Shown one piece after another: positions 33,540 to 45,144 of a stretch of 64,000 nt of DNA (the stretch's first letter is position 1; each line of letters starts with the position of its first letter). The stretch is from Rutpela maculata. Its lineage: Eukaryota; Arthropoda; Insecta; Coleoptera; Cerambycidae. Location: positions 39,611,920 to 39,675,919 of the forward strand of contig OW386285.2 in assembly GCA_936432065.2 (NCBI GenBank). Direction: 5' to 3'. The notes beneath the pieces are model-generated. The model saw only the letters and a program-made list of their open reading frames with translations, ran no database searches and was not told the DNA's origin. The position numbers and the translations under genes were made by a program.

Positions 33540-33644
33540 TCATGCGAATTTTGCGAATTGTTTACCATCCATGTTATACACGGCGAGAAACAGATCTCTG
33601 TGAAATTCGTTAATTTGAAGTCCTTCAACAAGGTTTTCTTCCAT
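33540..33644 (-). CDS. Possible first coding exon, minus strand, doubtful
   Basis: The start codon follows an A-run (AAAAATGG, a fair insect start context). The 34-codon peptide begins MEENLVEGLQINEFHRDLFL. A donor-like G|GTAAAC inside the frame near 33,563 would end the exon after NMDG. No continuation was found. It could be a real 5' exon or chance. Confidence 0.18.
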   Translation of the reverse strand: MEENLVEGLQINEFHRDLFLAVYNMDGKQFAKFA

Positions 33645-34107
33645 TTTTTTTTTAAATATATGCACTTTTAAATTTAATTATTCGATCTGTATTCTGCCCT
33701 GAGGCAAAAGGCATGTTTTCGATTTCCTTCACCGTACCTGTTGGCAATGTTGTCCTGTTGTTGCACCCTATTCAAGTTGCAAATCACTGAAGAAGGCTGT
33801 AAGTAAAAATTTTCTGCATTCATCCAATGTTGTGCTCCCGGTTCCTTTCCTTAAAGGAACTAGGTTTTAGGCAGGTTGTGCCTTTCTGCATATTTTGATT
33901 CTCATCCTGTATATGTACATGGTGACAATCATCAAAAACTAAACAGACAATCTCATAGGAGAGATTAACCTTTCCGAGTATGCAAACTAGTCAAAAACCG
34001 AGCAATTTATTTATGGAGTTTATACTACTTCAATGTTGGATAAAGAGATTGTTGGTGTCATTTCATATTTTTAGCACTTTAACCCTAAATAATACCTTTA
34101 TATGTCA

Positions 34108-34314
34108 TTAGAGAAGAACGGCAAGTACTAAAAGGCCGTAAATCAGTAAATCAAATAGTGTTTTAGGGTTAAATAATTTGAGAATACGAGCTGCGGTTGC
34201 CCCCCCTTGAGAAGCTGGAACCATTCCAAGTTCAGACATAGATTTACAATATGTCTGTACACAAAGCGAACGCGGATAAATTAACTTTAATAGTAGAGTA
34301 TCACTACAAGCCAT
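34108..34314 (-). CDS. Unrecognised ORF with hydrophobic C-terminus, possible terminal exon
   Basis: Minus-strand frame of 68 codons. An acceptor-like TTTGTGTACAG lies inside it near 34,255, after which the frame reads SMSELGMVPASQGGATAAR and ends in the hydrophobic stretch LFDLLIYGLLVLAVLL before the stop. The tail could be a membrane anchor or GPI signal. An AATAAA lies about 100 bp downstream on the same strand. I do not recognise the protein. The composition is less AT-rich than its flanks, which slightly favours a real exon. Confidence 0.2.
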   Translation of the reverse strand: MACSDTLLLKLIYPRSLCVQTYCKSMSELGMVPASQGGATAARILKLFNPKTLFDLLIYGLLVLAVLL

Positions 34315-34793
34315 TTGTTATAATGAAACTGTATTTGAATGATGATATAAGTTACATTGTGCATGTACAGCGATAAACGAATTTTAAATATGATGAAGAT
34401 TAAATTAATAATGTTTTAGTGTATTTTTTATTAGAAATCATTTTTTTTAAATTTATTTTGCGAGGAACGAGCTGTCACCGGTGCTAGTTTTAGAAAAAAT
34501 ACCCGAATCATAAATTATGCTAGTAGCTCAGGAATAGTATGTTTTTTAACTATGTAGATACAAAACTAATTATTGATGAAAAAATATTCATATGTTAATT
34601 ATTTTGTATCTAAGTTAATTATTTCTCTGGAATTAATTCTTGAAAATCTCATCAATCCAATTCAGTTGCAAGTAGCAACGTTATCTAACAAAAGGAACTT
34701 CTTTTTCTTTTAATTGTAGCAATATAGTGGATTTTATATTGAAATTCATGAACTAAAAATATGAATCCACTCTAATTTGAGTGCAACGAGTGG

Positions 34794-36040
34794 ATTTCGA
34801 TGAAACCTTATGCAATGTGTTTGTAATGACGTTAACAAAAAAATTGAAAAAAAAAAAGATTAGAGTAGAAATTATCAGAAGAGGTAAGAAACCCTTATAT
34901 AACGGGTTCCGTAACTTGTAGGATTAGGTCAAAAGTGTAGTCAAACAATATATTTAACTTTTTTGTTCCAAAATAAGATGTTTTTACTCTTGTGAATTTT
35001 TTCGAAAAATGCATATTTTTCGAAATATGGTCACTCAAAAATTCCTAATAGTGGGGGAGGGGAAAATGTAAAAGTTGAAATGAAATCTGAAAAAATTCAG
35101 GTGAATGTATAATTTATTTAAAATTTTTCTGTAAAGTGCGTTTTTACCGAGTTTTACGGAAAAACATGAAAAACTACCCGTCTCTTTGAAATTGTAGCGC
35201 TTTAAAAATAGGTAATTTAAAAATTTGAAAAAATCTAGACGTATGCATTGAGGCCTTCCAAACATTTTTGGAATTTTTTTTGTAACTTGCTAATTGTCCG
35301 AGTTACAGACAGTTTTTCACGATAAATAATGTACTACATTTTTGCATATTAAAAATGCATGAAAATTCGAAAAATTAACGTGATTTATATATTACTATAA
35401 AAAAATATGAAACCTATGTAGTTATACCATTTTTAAAGGTTCAATATAATTTTTAAATTGAAAATGAAAAAATCGAGGAAAAAATGTAGTACATTATTTA
35501 TCGTGAAAAACTCGGAAAATTAGCAAGTTACAAAAAAATTCCAAATGACAAAAAATGTTTGGTAGATCTCAGTGCATACGTTTGAATTTTTTCAAATTTA
35601 TAAATTACATATTTTTAAAGTGCTACCTACAATTTCAAACAAAGGGGTAGTTTTTCATGTTTTTTCGAAAAAACTCTGTGAAAACGCACTTTACCGAAAC
35701 GTTGCAAATAAAAAATAGTCTTGTATTTCGATGATACATTCACCTACATTTTTTCAGATTTTTTTTCAACTTCTACATTTTCCCTCCCCCACTTTTAGGA
35801 ATTTTGGAGTGGCCATATCGCGAAAAATATGCATTTTTCGAAATAATTCACAAGAGTAAAAACATCTTATTTTGGGGCAAAAAAGGTAAATGTATTTTTT
35901 TTCATTTTTGACCTAATTCTACGGAACCCGTAATAAAAGGGGTGTTTTCTACCCCTTCCGATCATTTCCTACTCTAATCTATTTTTCAACTTTTTTCTTA
36001 ACGTCATTACAAATACATTGCACAAGGTTTCATCAAAAAC
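34794..36040. mobile_element. 1.25-kb near-perfect palindrome (fold-back element)
   Basis: The arms, about 34,794-35,345 and 35,480-36,040, are inverted copies over more than 500 bp with scattered differences. Matching blocks include GATGAAACCTT, AACGTCATTAC, CACAAGAGTAAAAACATC-like and AATAATGTACTACATTTT. The centre lies near 35,410. No coding sequence or target duplication was identified. Confidence 0.85.
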
Positions 36041-37054
36041 CATTTATTAGCCAAAAATTAGAGAATTTGGTCATTTTAGCGCTCCGTTGACTAGACTAAT
36101 AGAGCAGATATAAAAATCTGTAAGTGAAAGAATAACTTACCTGTCATAATAATAGTCCCTGAAACAAAAAAATAAAAATTAGTGCCAATTCTTAAAATAT
36201 CACACTATACTGTAATATATAAGTAACTTATAAACATAGACGAAACGATTTCAGACAAATGTTCACATGTTCACAGGCCAAAGTTATGCAGGTTTAATAC
36301 TAGGAGGTCCTGTGGATCTATATATCTTTATGAGATAATATTATCCCGTACAATATTTAATGGACAATGCCTAAGTAGACTTAATGTTTTAGATACTATA
36401 TAAAATCGTATCATATTTTAGTATCCTAAATAAATTATTCTGATTAACAAACAAGGTATACGATAGCATACAGATGTTCTGATTTCAGTCACGCAGAGTA
36501 AACCTAATGTTGTGTTAGTGATTTTTATCAGAATCGGGACTTGTTATCAGTACCTTCTATTTGCTCTTCGTGTTTAGCTATATATTATTTATCTATTTAG
36601 GTTTCAGTGTTGGTAATCGTATTATAATTATCTCTTTTATCGGCCATTAGTTCCTAAACAGGTTGAAAAGAAAAGAAAAAGACGATGCGTTGAAATAATC
36701 TGAAATTAATAATTTTTAATTGAAAAATATTATAATTTTTGTTATAATTTTAATCGCTCATTGGCTAAAAGGACACAACATTTCTGAGGAAACTAAAACA
36801 AAAATTCTTAATGTTGTTCTTTTTATGGTAGAAAATACGTTTTCTATGTAACACATTCGGAAAGTGTTATATTCCGCCCTTGTTCCGCAAATAATTGCTT
36901 TTTATTTTTCTTTTACACTCGATAATGAAATATTGACTTCGCAAATTCTAAAATAAATTTTGTAACTTTTCAAAAATGTTTCTTACTAGTTTAGTCTACT
37001 CACATACATAAATGTACTTATGATTTAAGAATAAGGAAAAAAACTAAGTTCTAT
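36041..37054. other. AT-rich stretch, nothing recognised
   Basis: No coding frame above noise and no repeats noted. Confidence 0.4.
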
Positions 37055-37512
37055 TTAGTCTATGTAATGAAGACATTATGAGACGACTTTTTTGTAAATA
37101 TTTCGTGCAAAGACGAGATTACCTTTCCCTTCCGTTTTCGAGGATGCTGAACACGACGCAAGCGGTGGGAGAAGTTTTTGGCCGTTTCAGGGGGATCCCT
37201 TTATGTTTTCATATATAAACGGGTCTGGGGAGTGATTTATCGACGGGTTATACGGCTGTCTGGATTTCACTTACTCTATAGCCCCCTTCCATGTTATTTC
37301 AAGTATAACCAGTCGACGAATCACCCCCCAGATCTGTCTATATAAGAAAACATAAAGAGATCCATAAAAGGGGTGGGAGTTTCAGGGGGTTGCGGGGTCA
37401 AAAACTTCTCCCACCACTGGCATCGTGTTCAGCGTCCTCGAAAATGAGGGGGAGGTAATCTCGTCCTTGCACGAAATATTTACACTATATCTGCCTTCAT
37501 TACATAGACTAA
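37055..37512. mobile_element. 458-bp fold-back MITE with TTAGTCTATGTAATGAAG ends
   Basis: The ends TTAGTCTATGTAATGAAG (37,055-37,072) and its exact inverse (37,495-37,512) bound arms of about 190 bp that share TGTAAATATTTCGTGCA and GAGATTACC. The arms also contain the CGTTTTCGAGGATGCTGAAC motif related to the repeats at 29.6-33.0 kb. The terminus resembles the TAGTCCAGTCAATGAA end of the palindromes at 45 and 49 kb. Confidence 0.85.
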
Positions 37513-39191
37513 TTAACTCCAAATTAAAGTGGCCATAGAATGCCTTACATTAAATTTATTTAATATAGAATTAAATAAATGCCATAAATTCTTACAAAAA
37601 TCTGAAGTTATTTTGTCTCCACGTACGATCATAGTTATAAATTAAACTAAAAACCAAATAGCACTAGCCCACACAATACCCAAGAATCAAAAGATAAAAT
37701 TACAGTGAAAATCTCTCATAAAGCCTCACACGATGGAACATTTACTGAAATCCTTGAGTAGGTAGTTGTAATCAAAGTTTTTACACTCGAGCACTTCGAC
37801 ATAACATCTCACGTTTTGTGACCAGCACTCACTTGGGAAGGGTCGTCTAATTCTCTCTCCCTTTTAAAAAAACACCTATTTCCTACTGCTGAACGATCAA
37901 ACTATGTACGTCTATGTTACACGATGTTTCTGGTTCAAAAATAGTCGAATAATAATGATAAATTGGATTTATTTATTCGAGAGCTAATTCAAGATTATAT
38001 AAATGTCAGAATATTGAAACAAAATAATATACATTTGCCAGGTTACTTACGCGATATGTGAAGATTTTAAATGTGTATGCTGGAAAAGTGTGTTGATAAA
38101 ATATTTATTAACTGTTTTGACTTTTAAGTGAAATTATAGAATTTAAAAATGTTTATTTTTTACATCGTGTTAAAATTTCCCACATTTAATACATTATCTG
38201 GTTTGTAAAAAAGTTAAATTAGTTTCTGAATATACAGAGTTAGTCACAAGTATGGAAAAATTTATTGAGTCGTTGATGTTGAGCAAATAAATGCTCTATT
38301 TTGTCTTTGAATGTATTCGATAACTGCGGATATTTTGGGAATACTAATATTACTGTAAAATTAGATATTTACTTGAAAAAAATAACATGCCTGAAGTGTT
38401 AACTCTTCAAGAAATAGAGGACTTCGTGCAATAGCATGATGCTTTATATGTTCAAAATGGAGTAGTGTTACGGATCAATATGACTTCTCTGCAAATATCT
38501 TCAAGAAATATTGTATTCAGCAAAGAACTTTTCAGATATTCTTGAAGACTATAAAAAGCGTTCAAATGGTTTTTTGTGTAGCTATTATAAGTATAGTTCA
38601 TTTTCTGTGAGTTTTATCCGAAAATAATTTGCTAAGTCAATTTTTTGTTGAAAAAAGTAATATTGTATATATTGAATAGATACATTTTCAAGGGGTAGAG
38701 TCCCAGCTTTGTTCCAAATATCACTAAATATTGTAAGGGGGTAAGTAAAGAACATCGTTTTTAATCACATCTCAGTAAATATAAGAAATATCTTTTTTAT
38801 GCATAAGACAAAGTGAAAAATGTTACAAAAAAAATTTGTAAGAATTTTTTTTGTTTGTGCCACGGTTTTTGAGTAAATAATTAAAAAGTATTGTGAGTTG
38901 ATCGCACTCTTATAGAGGATGGATGGAGCAGTATATTAAGTCTTTGACTCGCGAAATTGTGCGAACTCAGAAAGAAAGTGTAATATATTTTTTAAATAAT
39001 TATCGAATTAGTAAACTAAATAGCATATTAAAAACGAAGATTTCAGATTTTCAATTTGTTTATTGTTTAGTAGTTGATACTCAAAATTTAACGTGATAAC
39101 CTAATTTTGAATTTGTAGGTTTCTTAAATTTACTCATTATATAACTTGAGTAAAATGACTTGGAAAAAAATTCTCACACTAGATTAATTGG
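37513..39191. other. AT-rich stretch, nothing certain
   Basis: Low-complexity AT-rich DNA. The 38,690-39,000 portion resembles non-coding transposon interior but has no matching partner in the window. Confidence 0.35.
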
Positions 39192-39330
39192 TGTACACAC
39201 AACCCAACCTGGAGCCAACCCTGTCGGTATGCTTTGAACAATGCCGTGCCAACTCGTAAAAGTAAGCCAATCTGCTGAAATTTCAAAGCATACCGACATG
39301 GTTGGCTCCAGCAAGTTGAATCGTGTGTAG
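39192..39330. repeat. Hairpin MITE related to 11,961-12,120, copy 2
   Basis: Arms 39,192-39,238 and 39,281-39,330 share GGAGCCAACC, TGTCGGTATGCTTTGAA and outer ACACAA-type sequences. The loop contains AACTCGTAAAAGTAAG, as in the first copy. Confidence 0.8.
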
Positions 39331-40258
39331 ACCCGTTTGTACATTCATTTATGTAATGGCATAAAGTAAAAACGTCATACATTTAACGGCAAAATTAAAC
39401 AATTCTTACTGTTTTTTATTTCCTACTTTGGTAATTTTTCAGTAATGATAAACTAAAAAAATATGTAAAATGTTTGAAAGTTAACGTAAAAACACAAAAA
39501 GTTGCAAATTAAAGATTAAAGATTAACGTATAAACGTTTCCATGAAATTATTTTATTTTACTGAATATTTCATATTTTATCAGAAAATAGTATGAAACGC
39601 ATGATTCAGAGAATATTGTTTTTTTAAATATAGTCAGTGTTACTGGTGAAAATAATTTAAAACTTTGTCTACACGTTATCATAAGTACGTAGCTCTAAGA
39701 GAATTACAAGCAATTTAAAATATTCTTATTTCTTATTGTAAAATGTACATTTTTTCACCATTGAAATTACAGAGAGAAGTACGCTTGAATTATTCCTCAA
39801 GAAATTTATAAAAACTTCTCATTAGTATTTTCATATTGCTTTAATAAGAAACTTCTGTTGTAAGTTATTAGCCGAGTTTCAGTATCAATTTTACTAAGTA
39901 AATCATTAAATGTCAGAAACACATATACACCCTTGAACATTTCATACTAACAGTTTATTACATTACGATAAAATAATTTATCACAATATATTTATATTTT
40001 AGTTTGTTCCCGGGAAAAATTTCAAAAACTGCATAAATAAAACCACTGGCACTGCACCGATGAACCTGCAATTTTGTCCAGTTGAGTTACGCATCACACA
40101 TAACATAGAGGCGGAACTCTTTTGGTATTGTTATTTAAGTTTTTTTAAATATTTATATTAACAACATATTTATCATTTTTATTTTTATAATATAACATAC
40201 ATAAGTGCACCTACAGTCAAAACAACATAGCCCCACAAAAAAAAGTTCAAAGCAGCGA
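39331..40258. other. AT-rich stretch, nothing recognised
   Basis: No coding or repeat signal noted. Confidence 0.4.
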
Positions 40259-41018
40259 ACCAGACCCATGTATTCCTATCTATTTTCGGTCGCTGAATCC
40301 GAATCCAGGGTCAAAAAAAATCGTACACCCCCAAAATCATTAACTAGAGCCAAAAAAACACCCTGAAATGAGGGGTGGTTTTCAAGCACATAGTCGAACA
40401 TAGTCTAGTTTCTTCTCTCTTCCACACAACGCAGGTGTTTCGAATTTTTATAAAAGTCATTGTAACTTTTTATAGTTAAATCTTACATACGGGGTAGTTT
40501 TCACACCTCTGAGGGTTGACAGTGTAGGATGTTGATGGTACGTAAGTTTCTTGTTCTATTTTAGTGTACTACGCAATTTCAGCCAATCATAGCATCCATG
40601 AAAATAGAAATCCTGTTGGATTTTACGTTTTTTCTTGTTTTTCTCGTGTCCTTTAAACTTAAAGGTGGTTGTTCTCAACCCTATAGGGGCAGCTTATGAA
40701 GATTGCGTCGGACCTGATGTAGTTTCTTAACACTTTAACAAACCTTAGACATTTCGAGCTTTTTCAGCAGTCATTGCTGTTTTGGATCGATTTTTTTATA
40801 TATGGGGGCTAGTTTTCATCCGTTACTGGGGGAGTTCTTTATACGCTGCTGTTCGATTGATTAAGAAGTAACGACTGTTCTCGTAGCTCAATCTTCTTTT
40901 TATCCCATTTCAGGGGTGTTTTTTGGCTCTAGCTAATGATTTTGGGGATGTACGATTTTTTTTTCACCCCGGATTCTGATTCAGCGACCGAAAATACACA
41001 GGGATACATGGGTCTGGT
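40259..41018. mobile_element. 760-bp fold-back element with ACCAGACCC ends
   Basis: The ends ACCAGACCCATGTAT and ATACATGGGTCTGGT bound arms of about 120 bp (40,259-40,382 and 40,898-41,018) sharing TTTTCGGTCGCTGAATC. The centre is unique and non-coding. The right end directly abuts a LINE reverse transcriptase. Confidence 0.85.
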
Positions 41019-42290
41019 AGGTACCGTGGATCATGCAATTCTTACAACCAAGTTAAATAACTATGGTATACGCGGGATAGCACTAACTTGGATAAAATCT
41101 TATTTAAGTGACAGAAGCCAAGAAGTTAAGACAAAATGGCACAACTTACAGATCTGATGCTCTTGCGGCAAACATTGGCGTGCTTCAGGGGGGTACTTTG
41201 GGACCGTTCGTTTTTACAGTTTTCATTAACGATATTACAGAATGTTTAAGGAATTGCTACATTTCGTTATTTACAGATGATACCGCTGCTTCTGTTTCCA
41301 GGAAAAATTTCGGAGAGTTACGCCAAAATGCAAATTGCATTGTCACTAGCATGCAAAAATATTGCCGAGATAATTCTTTACTTCTCAATAATTTAAAAAC
41401 TGAATTAATGGTTTTCACCACTCGTAAGTTAGAGAAAAGCCTATTAGTAAAAATGGATCATAACACCATCCAGAAAACGAGCGTGACTAAATTTCTTGGG
41501 TTGCAAATTGATTTTAAACTATCTTGGAGCTATCAGATAGAAATGATAATAAAAAATTTACCACACATTGTTTTGTCCTATGGCAACTTAGAACTAAAGT
41601 AAGTCTGAACATATTTAAATTGTACTACTTTGCATATATTCATTCCTGTTTAAATTATGGTATTATTTGTTACGGAAACTCAGTTCGAATTAATGATATA
41701 TTAGTCGTGCAAAAGAAAATCATACCAACGATGAACTTTAAGGGACCTCAATTCTCATGCAGGCAACTTTTCAAAGAGCTTGGAATATTAACTATTATAG
41801 ATAGCAATTTATATTTTACACTGTGTTGGTTTTACGAATCCTGAAAAATATGTTCAAAAACGGGATGGCTGTAAGCACTACAGTTTAAGAATAAATAATA
41901 ATATAAACTTATCACAACACCGCTTAACTATGGTTGCCAAAGGACCATTTATTATGTCCATATAGCTGTTTATTAAATTTCCAACTTCCGTTAAAGAAAT
42001 AACGAATATGTATTCATTTAAGAAAACCGTAAAAAAATTATTATTAAATAATGTATTTTATTCTGTGTCAGAGTAACTTGATTGCTCAGATTTTTAGTGG
42101 ACGTTTGTAAAAGTTTTATTATGATGTATCATACATATATATGTTTTTACATCTAAATTTTTAAATATAGTGTTGCTGTTTTCTTTCTTTTTCTTTTCTT
42201 TAGCTTCTTTCAGTAGTTTTTAGATATTGACAATATTCTTTATACTCGTTTGTACAAGTCTTATTAAAAATAAAGAGATATTGTATTGTA
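41019..42290 (+). pseudogene. LINE 3' part with reverse transcriptase palm and C-terminus (broken)
   Basis: In shifting plus-strand frames I read TVDHAILTTKLNNYGIRG, WIKSYLSDRSQEVK, VLQGGTLGPFVFTVFINDI, ISLFTDDTAAS (catalytic block), LNNLKTELMVFTTRK and TKFLGLQIDFKLSW. They continue FAYIHSCLNYGIICYGNS and CRQLFKELGILTI, followed by a tail ending in KKLLLNNVFYSV. This is a Jockey/CR1-like non-LTR reverse transcriptase from the middle of the palm to the end of ORF2. Frame changes lie near 41,150 and 41,580 and a stop near 41,844. The 3' end is near a TATTGTATTGTATT tail at 42,280-42,292. Its 5' part is missing beyond the fold-back element. Confidence 0.85.
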
Positions 42291-42337
42291 TTTTATACCA
42301 AATATACAATAAGGTTATTGTCTAGACCTTCAGATCT

Positions 42338-42366
42338 TGGTATCCTTATTATAAAAATAAGGATAC
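42338..42366. repeat. Short hairpin GTATCCTTAT..ATAAGGATAC
   Basis: Ten-base arms with a short A/T loop just beyond the LINE 3' end. No function is assigned. Confidence 0.5.
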
Positions 42367-42530
42367 ATCAAATAACTACTGCTAGTAGTTTTTTTAGAAC
42401 TCATTTGGCATATATTACAAAATATATTTTTTATAATTAATTATTTCTGACTTATTCATGATTTCTGACTGTTTGTTGTTATCAGTTAGGAAAATATTGT
42501 TTCTTTTTGCGTTGTCAAAACCTTAACTTC

Positions 42531-43155
42531 AAATAATAATAATTTATTCATCCAAGGAACTTATACAGTTATAGGATATATCACAGTATATGATGCACTG
42601 AAGGTGCATCTCAAAATTATAAAAAACAATTTTAAAAACAATACATTACTAAAAAACAAACATTTAAAAAGTTCACAACAAATCATGGTAATACATTCAT
42701 AATCACAACACATTAAAATTTATAAATTAAAAGTAATTAAAAGATGTATATATATGGATGTTTTCATGCAAAATCATGCAGTAAAAACTCTTCCTCACTA
42801 TAGAAGCAGTGAGTCTTTGTTTGAATTTATTGACGGACAGATTTTTATATTCATCAAATAATTTATTGTATAATATGACCCGTTTATATTTTGGGGACTT
42901 CTCAAATTTAGATGTTCTGTGTCCTGGAGTTTCAAGTATATTTACATTCCTCGTGTCATCACCCAGTTTCTTATAGTTATTAATGTTTTTCTGTGTATGT
43001 ATTAATATTTGATAAATATATATGCATGGGAGTGGAAGTATGCTATAAGGCTTACATAAAGGTCTACATGTTGTTCTGCTATTGACATTGGCAAGAATTC
43101 TTACTGCATGCTTCTGCATTATGAAATTCATTAGTCTCTTCCTCACATCGGTCAT
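42531..43155 (-). pseudogene. LINE ORF2 C-terminus (broken)
   Basis: On the minus strand a 142-codon frame reads MQKHAVRILANVNSRTTC, KPYSILPLPCIYIYQILI, HRTSKFEKSPKYKRVILYNK and VNKFKQRLTASIVRKSFY. This is the extreme C-terminus of a Jockey/CR1-like reverse transcriptase ORF. A 3' UTR and an (ATT)n-like tail near 42,531-42,550 follow. It is 5'-truncated at about 43,155, where a LINE piece of opposite orientation starts. Confidence 0.75.
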
Positions 43156-43159
43156 TAGG

Positions 43160-43490
43160 TTTCATTATTAGAATTTCTCGCGGTGTCTTTGAGAGTTCAA
43201 CATATGTCACATTATTTAACACCTTCGTGCGTTCAAAACTCGAATTTGCAAGTTTGGTGCTATTCTATGGAACTCATATTGCCAGTATTGAAAATATACA
43301 AAGACAATTTTTAAAATATGTAGATTTACTATCGATAACATTTATCCACCAGTTGGCCGTGAACACAATTTGTTATTAAGTCACTTTCATTTCACAAGCT
43401 TACAAGAAAGAAGAGATCTTACCAATGTCAGTGTAATATTTCTTTTTAAGTTATTGGAAAGATTTAATTTCATGTCCTTTTAATACCAAT
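43160..43490 (+). pseudogene. LINE reverse transcriptase C-terminal fragment, plus strand
   Basis: The plus strand, over two frames, reads FVRSKLEFASLVLFYGTH, ENIQRQFLKYVDF, YPPVGREHNLL and SLQERRDLTNVSVIFLFKLL. This matches the post-thumb region (RSKLEYGS..W, I..IQ..FL, L..RR) of another Jockey-type family. It lies tail to 5' end against the minus-strand LINE piece, and no 3' end was identified. Confidence 0.7.
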
Positions 43491-43585
43491 TCGATTCGAT
43501 TGCTATAGTTAAAAAGACCTCGAACCAATGTTTTAAAATTTTTACCTGTATATGAAATGTATAGAAATTTTAACAGAATATAGTA

Positions 43586-44698
43586 CACTCATTTGGTGCT
43601 CAAAAAAGAGGTTACCTGGGAAGTTTTCCGGGAGTTTTGAAAATAGGTGATTTTATAGATTTCGATGTGCTCTTTCTGAATTTATACTTTGCCACCTCAT
43701 ATCTTTGCCGCTTCTGCCGCCATATTGGAAAAATAGGGCATAAAATCCGTTTTTTGACAATATCTCCTTTCCGATTCATTTTACGATAAAAACAGTTATA
43801 CAATAAATTAAACTAGAGAAAAATTCCTATAATTTTTTTAGTAACCCTTTTTTTGTAAAATGAATAGTTTTAGCATACGAGCGCCACAAAATCTACTCCA
43901 ACATGCGTTTTGGCCAGCTCCGGAAACCTTGTTAAAACTTATTTCTTGCAAATGCAAAAAGGGATGTGAGAAAGCCTGTGATTACAGAAAGGCTGGATTA
44001 AAGTGCTCCATTATATGCACGAATTGTAGTGGTATCTGTTATAATTCGCAAATTCTATCACAAGATAGCGATGAAGAGGAAGAAACGGAGACTGTTCTCG
44101 AGCAAACGTATGACGAAATCGAGGACGAAGAGGATTGCAATAAAACTAATAATCCCATCGCGGATTATGTGGATGAAATTTCTATATGTGACGTTTTGAT
44201 CGGTACTGAAGACGATGAACTCGCAACACCTGGTCCTATCAAGAATAGCGAAGCGAAGGAGAATGCGCTAAATTTTGGAATAATGCATTGCATGTAGATT
44301 AGGCCTACTGGGAATACCACGATAAAAAAACGCGCCACTTACTCTACCTCATGGTGGTGTGGAAATGAGTTTTTAGGCCAAAACGCATGTTGGAGTAGAT
44401 TTTGCGGCGCTCGTACGCTAAAACTATTCATTTTACAAAAAAAAAAGGTTATTAAAAAAATTATAGGAAATCTTCTCTAGTTTAATTTATTATATAACTG
44501 TTTTTATCGTAAAATAAATCGGAAAGGAGATATTGTCAATTAACCGTTTTTAGGAGCCATTTTTTCCAATATGGCGGCGGAAGCGGCAAAGATACGAGGT
44601 GGCAAAGTAGAAATTCGGAAATAGCACATCGAAATCTATAAAATCACAAATTTTCAAAACTCCCGGAAAACTTCCCAGGTAAAACTACCAAATGACTG
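43586..44698. mobile_element. X2: 1.1-kb TIR element carrying a Cys-rich ORF
   Basis: The ends CACTCATTTGGT and ACCAAATGACTG are flanked by TA on each side (43,584-43,585 and 44,699-44,700). The TIRs are about 330 bp (43,586-43,915 and 44,376-44,698) and share TTACCTGGGAAGTTTTCCGG, GGCGGAAG-type and ACTCCAACATGCGTTTTGGC blocks. The unique centre is almost entirely a Cys-rich plus acidic ORF. The stop is 401 bp from the right end. Confidence 0.85.
43860..44297 (+). pseudogene. Cys-rich C-terminus plus acidic tail (X2)
   Basis: This 145-codon frame starts inside the left TIR. Its first 18 codons are TIR-derived, and recognisable protein starts at PAPETLLKLISCKCKKGC (43,913), followed by YRKAGLKCSIICTNCSG and then a long acidic tail with SDEEEETE and EIEDEEDC. 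The APETLL..ISC.C...C..GLKC...C..C.G.C pattern is the same as in X1. It resembles the C-terminus of uncharacterised arthropod and cnidarian proteins seen before; the function is unknown, and the cysteines suggest metal binding. The frame is open to its stop, but with no N-terminal domain it is a fragment retained by an internally deleted transposon. Translation from 43,860 cannot be excluded. Confidence 0.6.
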
Positions 44699-44700
44699 TA

Positions 44701-45144
44701 ATAAATAGTATAGACATTATTTTCTGTACTATCAATAAAATAAAGTCTAAGTGGAATAATTACTTATAGCAAGTAGTTAAGTAGGTATTTTAATTTTGTA
44801 TACATATATATTGACTGTATGAGTATGCGCCTACCCTGTAATTGCAATGTAAATTCTGTTGGGTTTGTAAAATAAAATAAAATCTCCATCAAATCGGACT
44901 AATAGTTTTGGAGTTATGAGGACAAATTTTATAAATGTTAAATGTGATACATAGATCTACGAGAATATCCGAACAAATATAGAATCTAATAGACAACCTC
45001 ATTTTTAAGACGATTTAAAACGTTCATGAAAAATATTTCAAGGTCAATTATTTGATAAAAGAAACAGGACAGACAAATAACGTTTAATAAATTTTATGAA
45101 TAGAAATAGGTAGGTACATAAAAATACATTATAAAAAATTTAAA
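44701..45144. other. AT-rich stretch, nothing recognised
   Basis: No coding or repeat signal noted. Confidence 0.4.
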
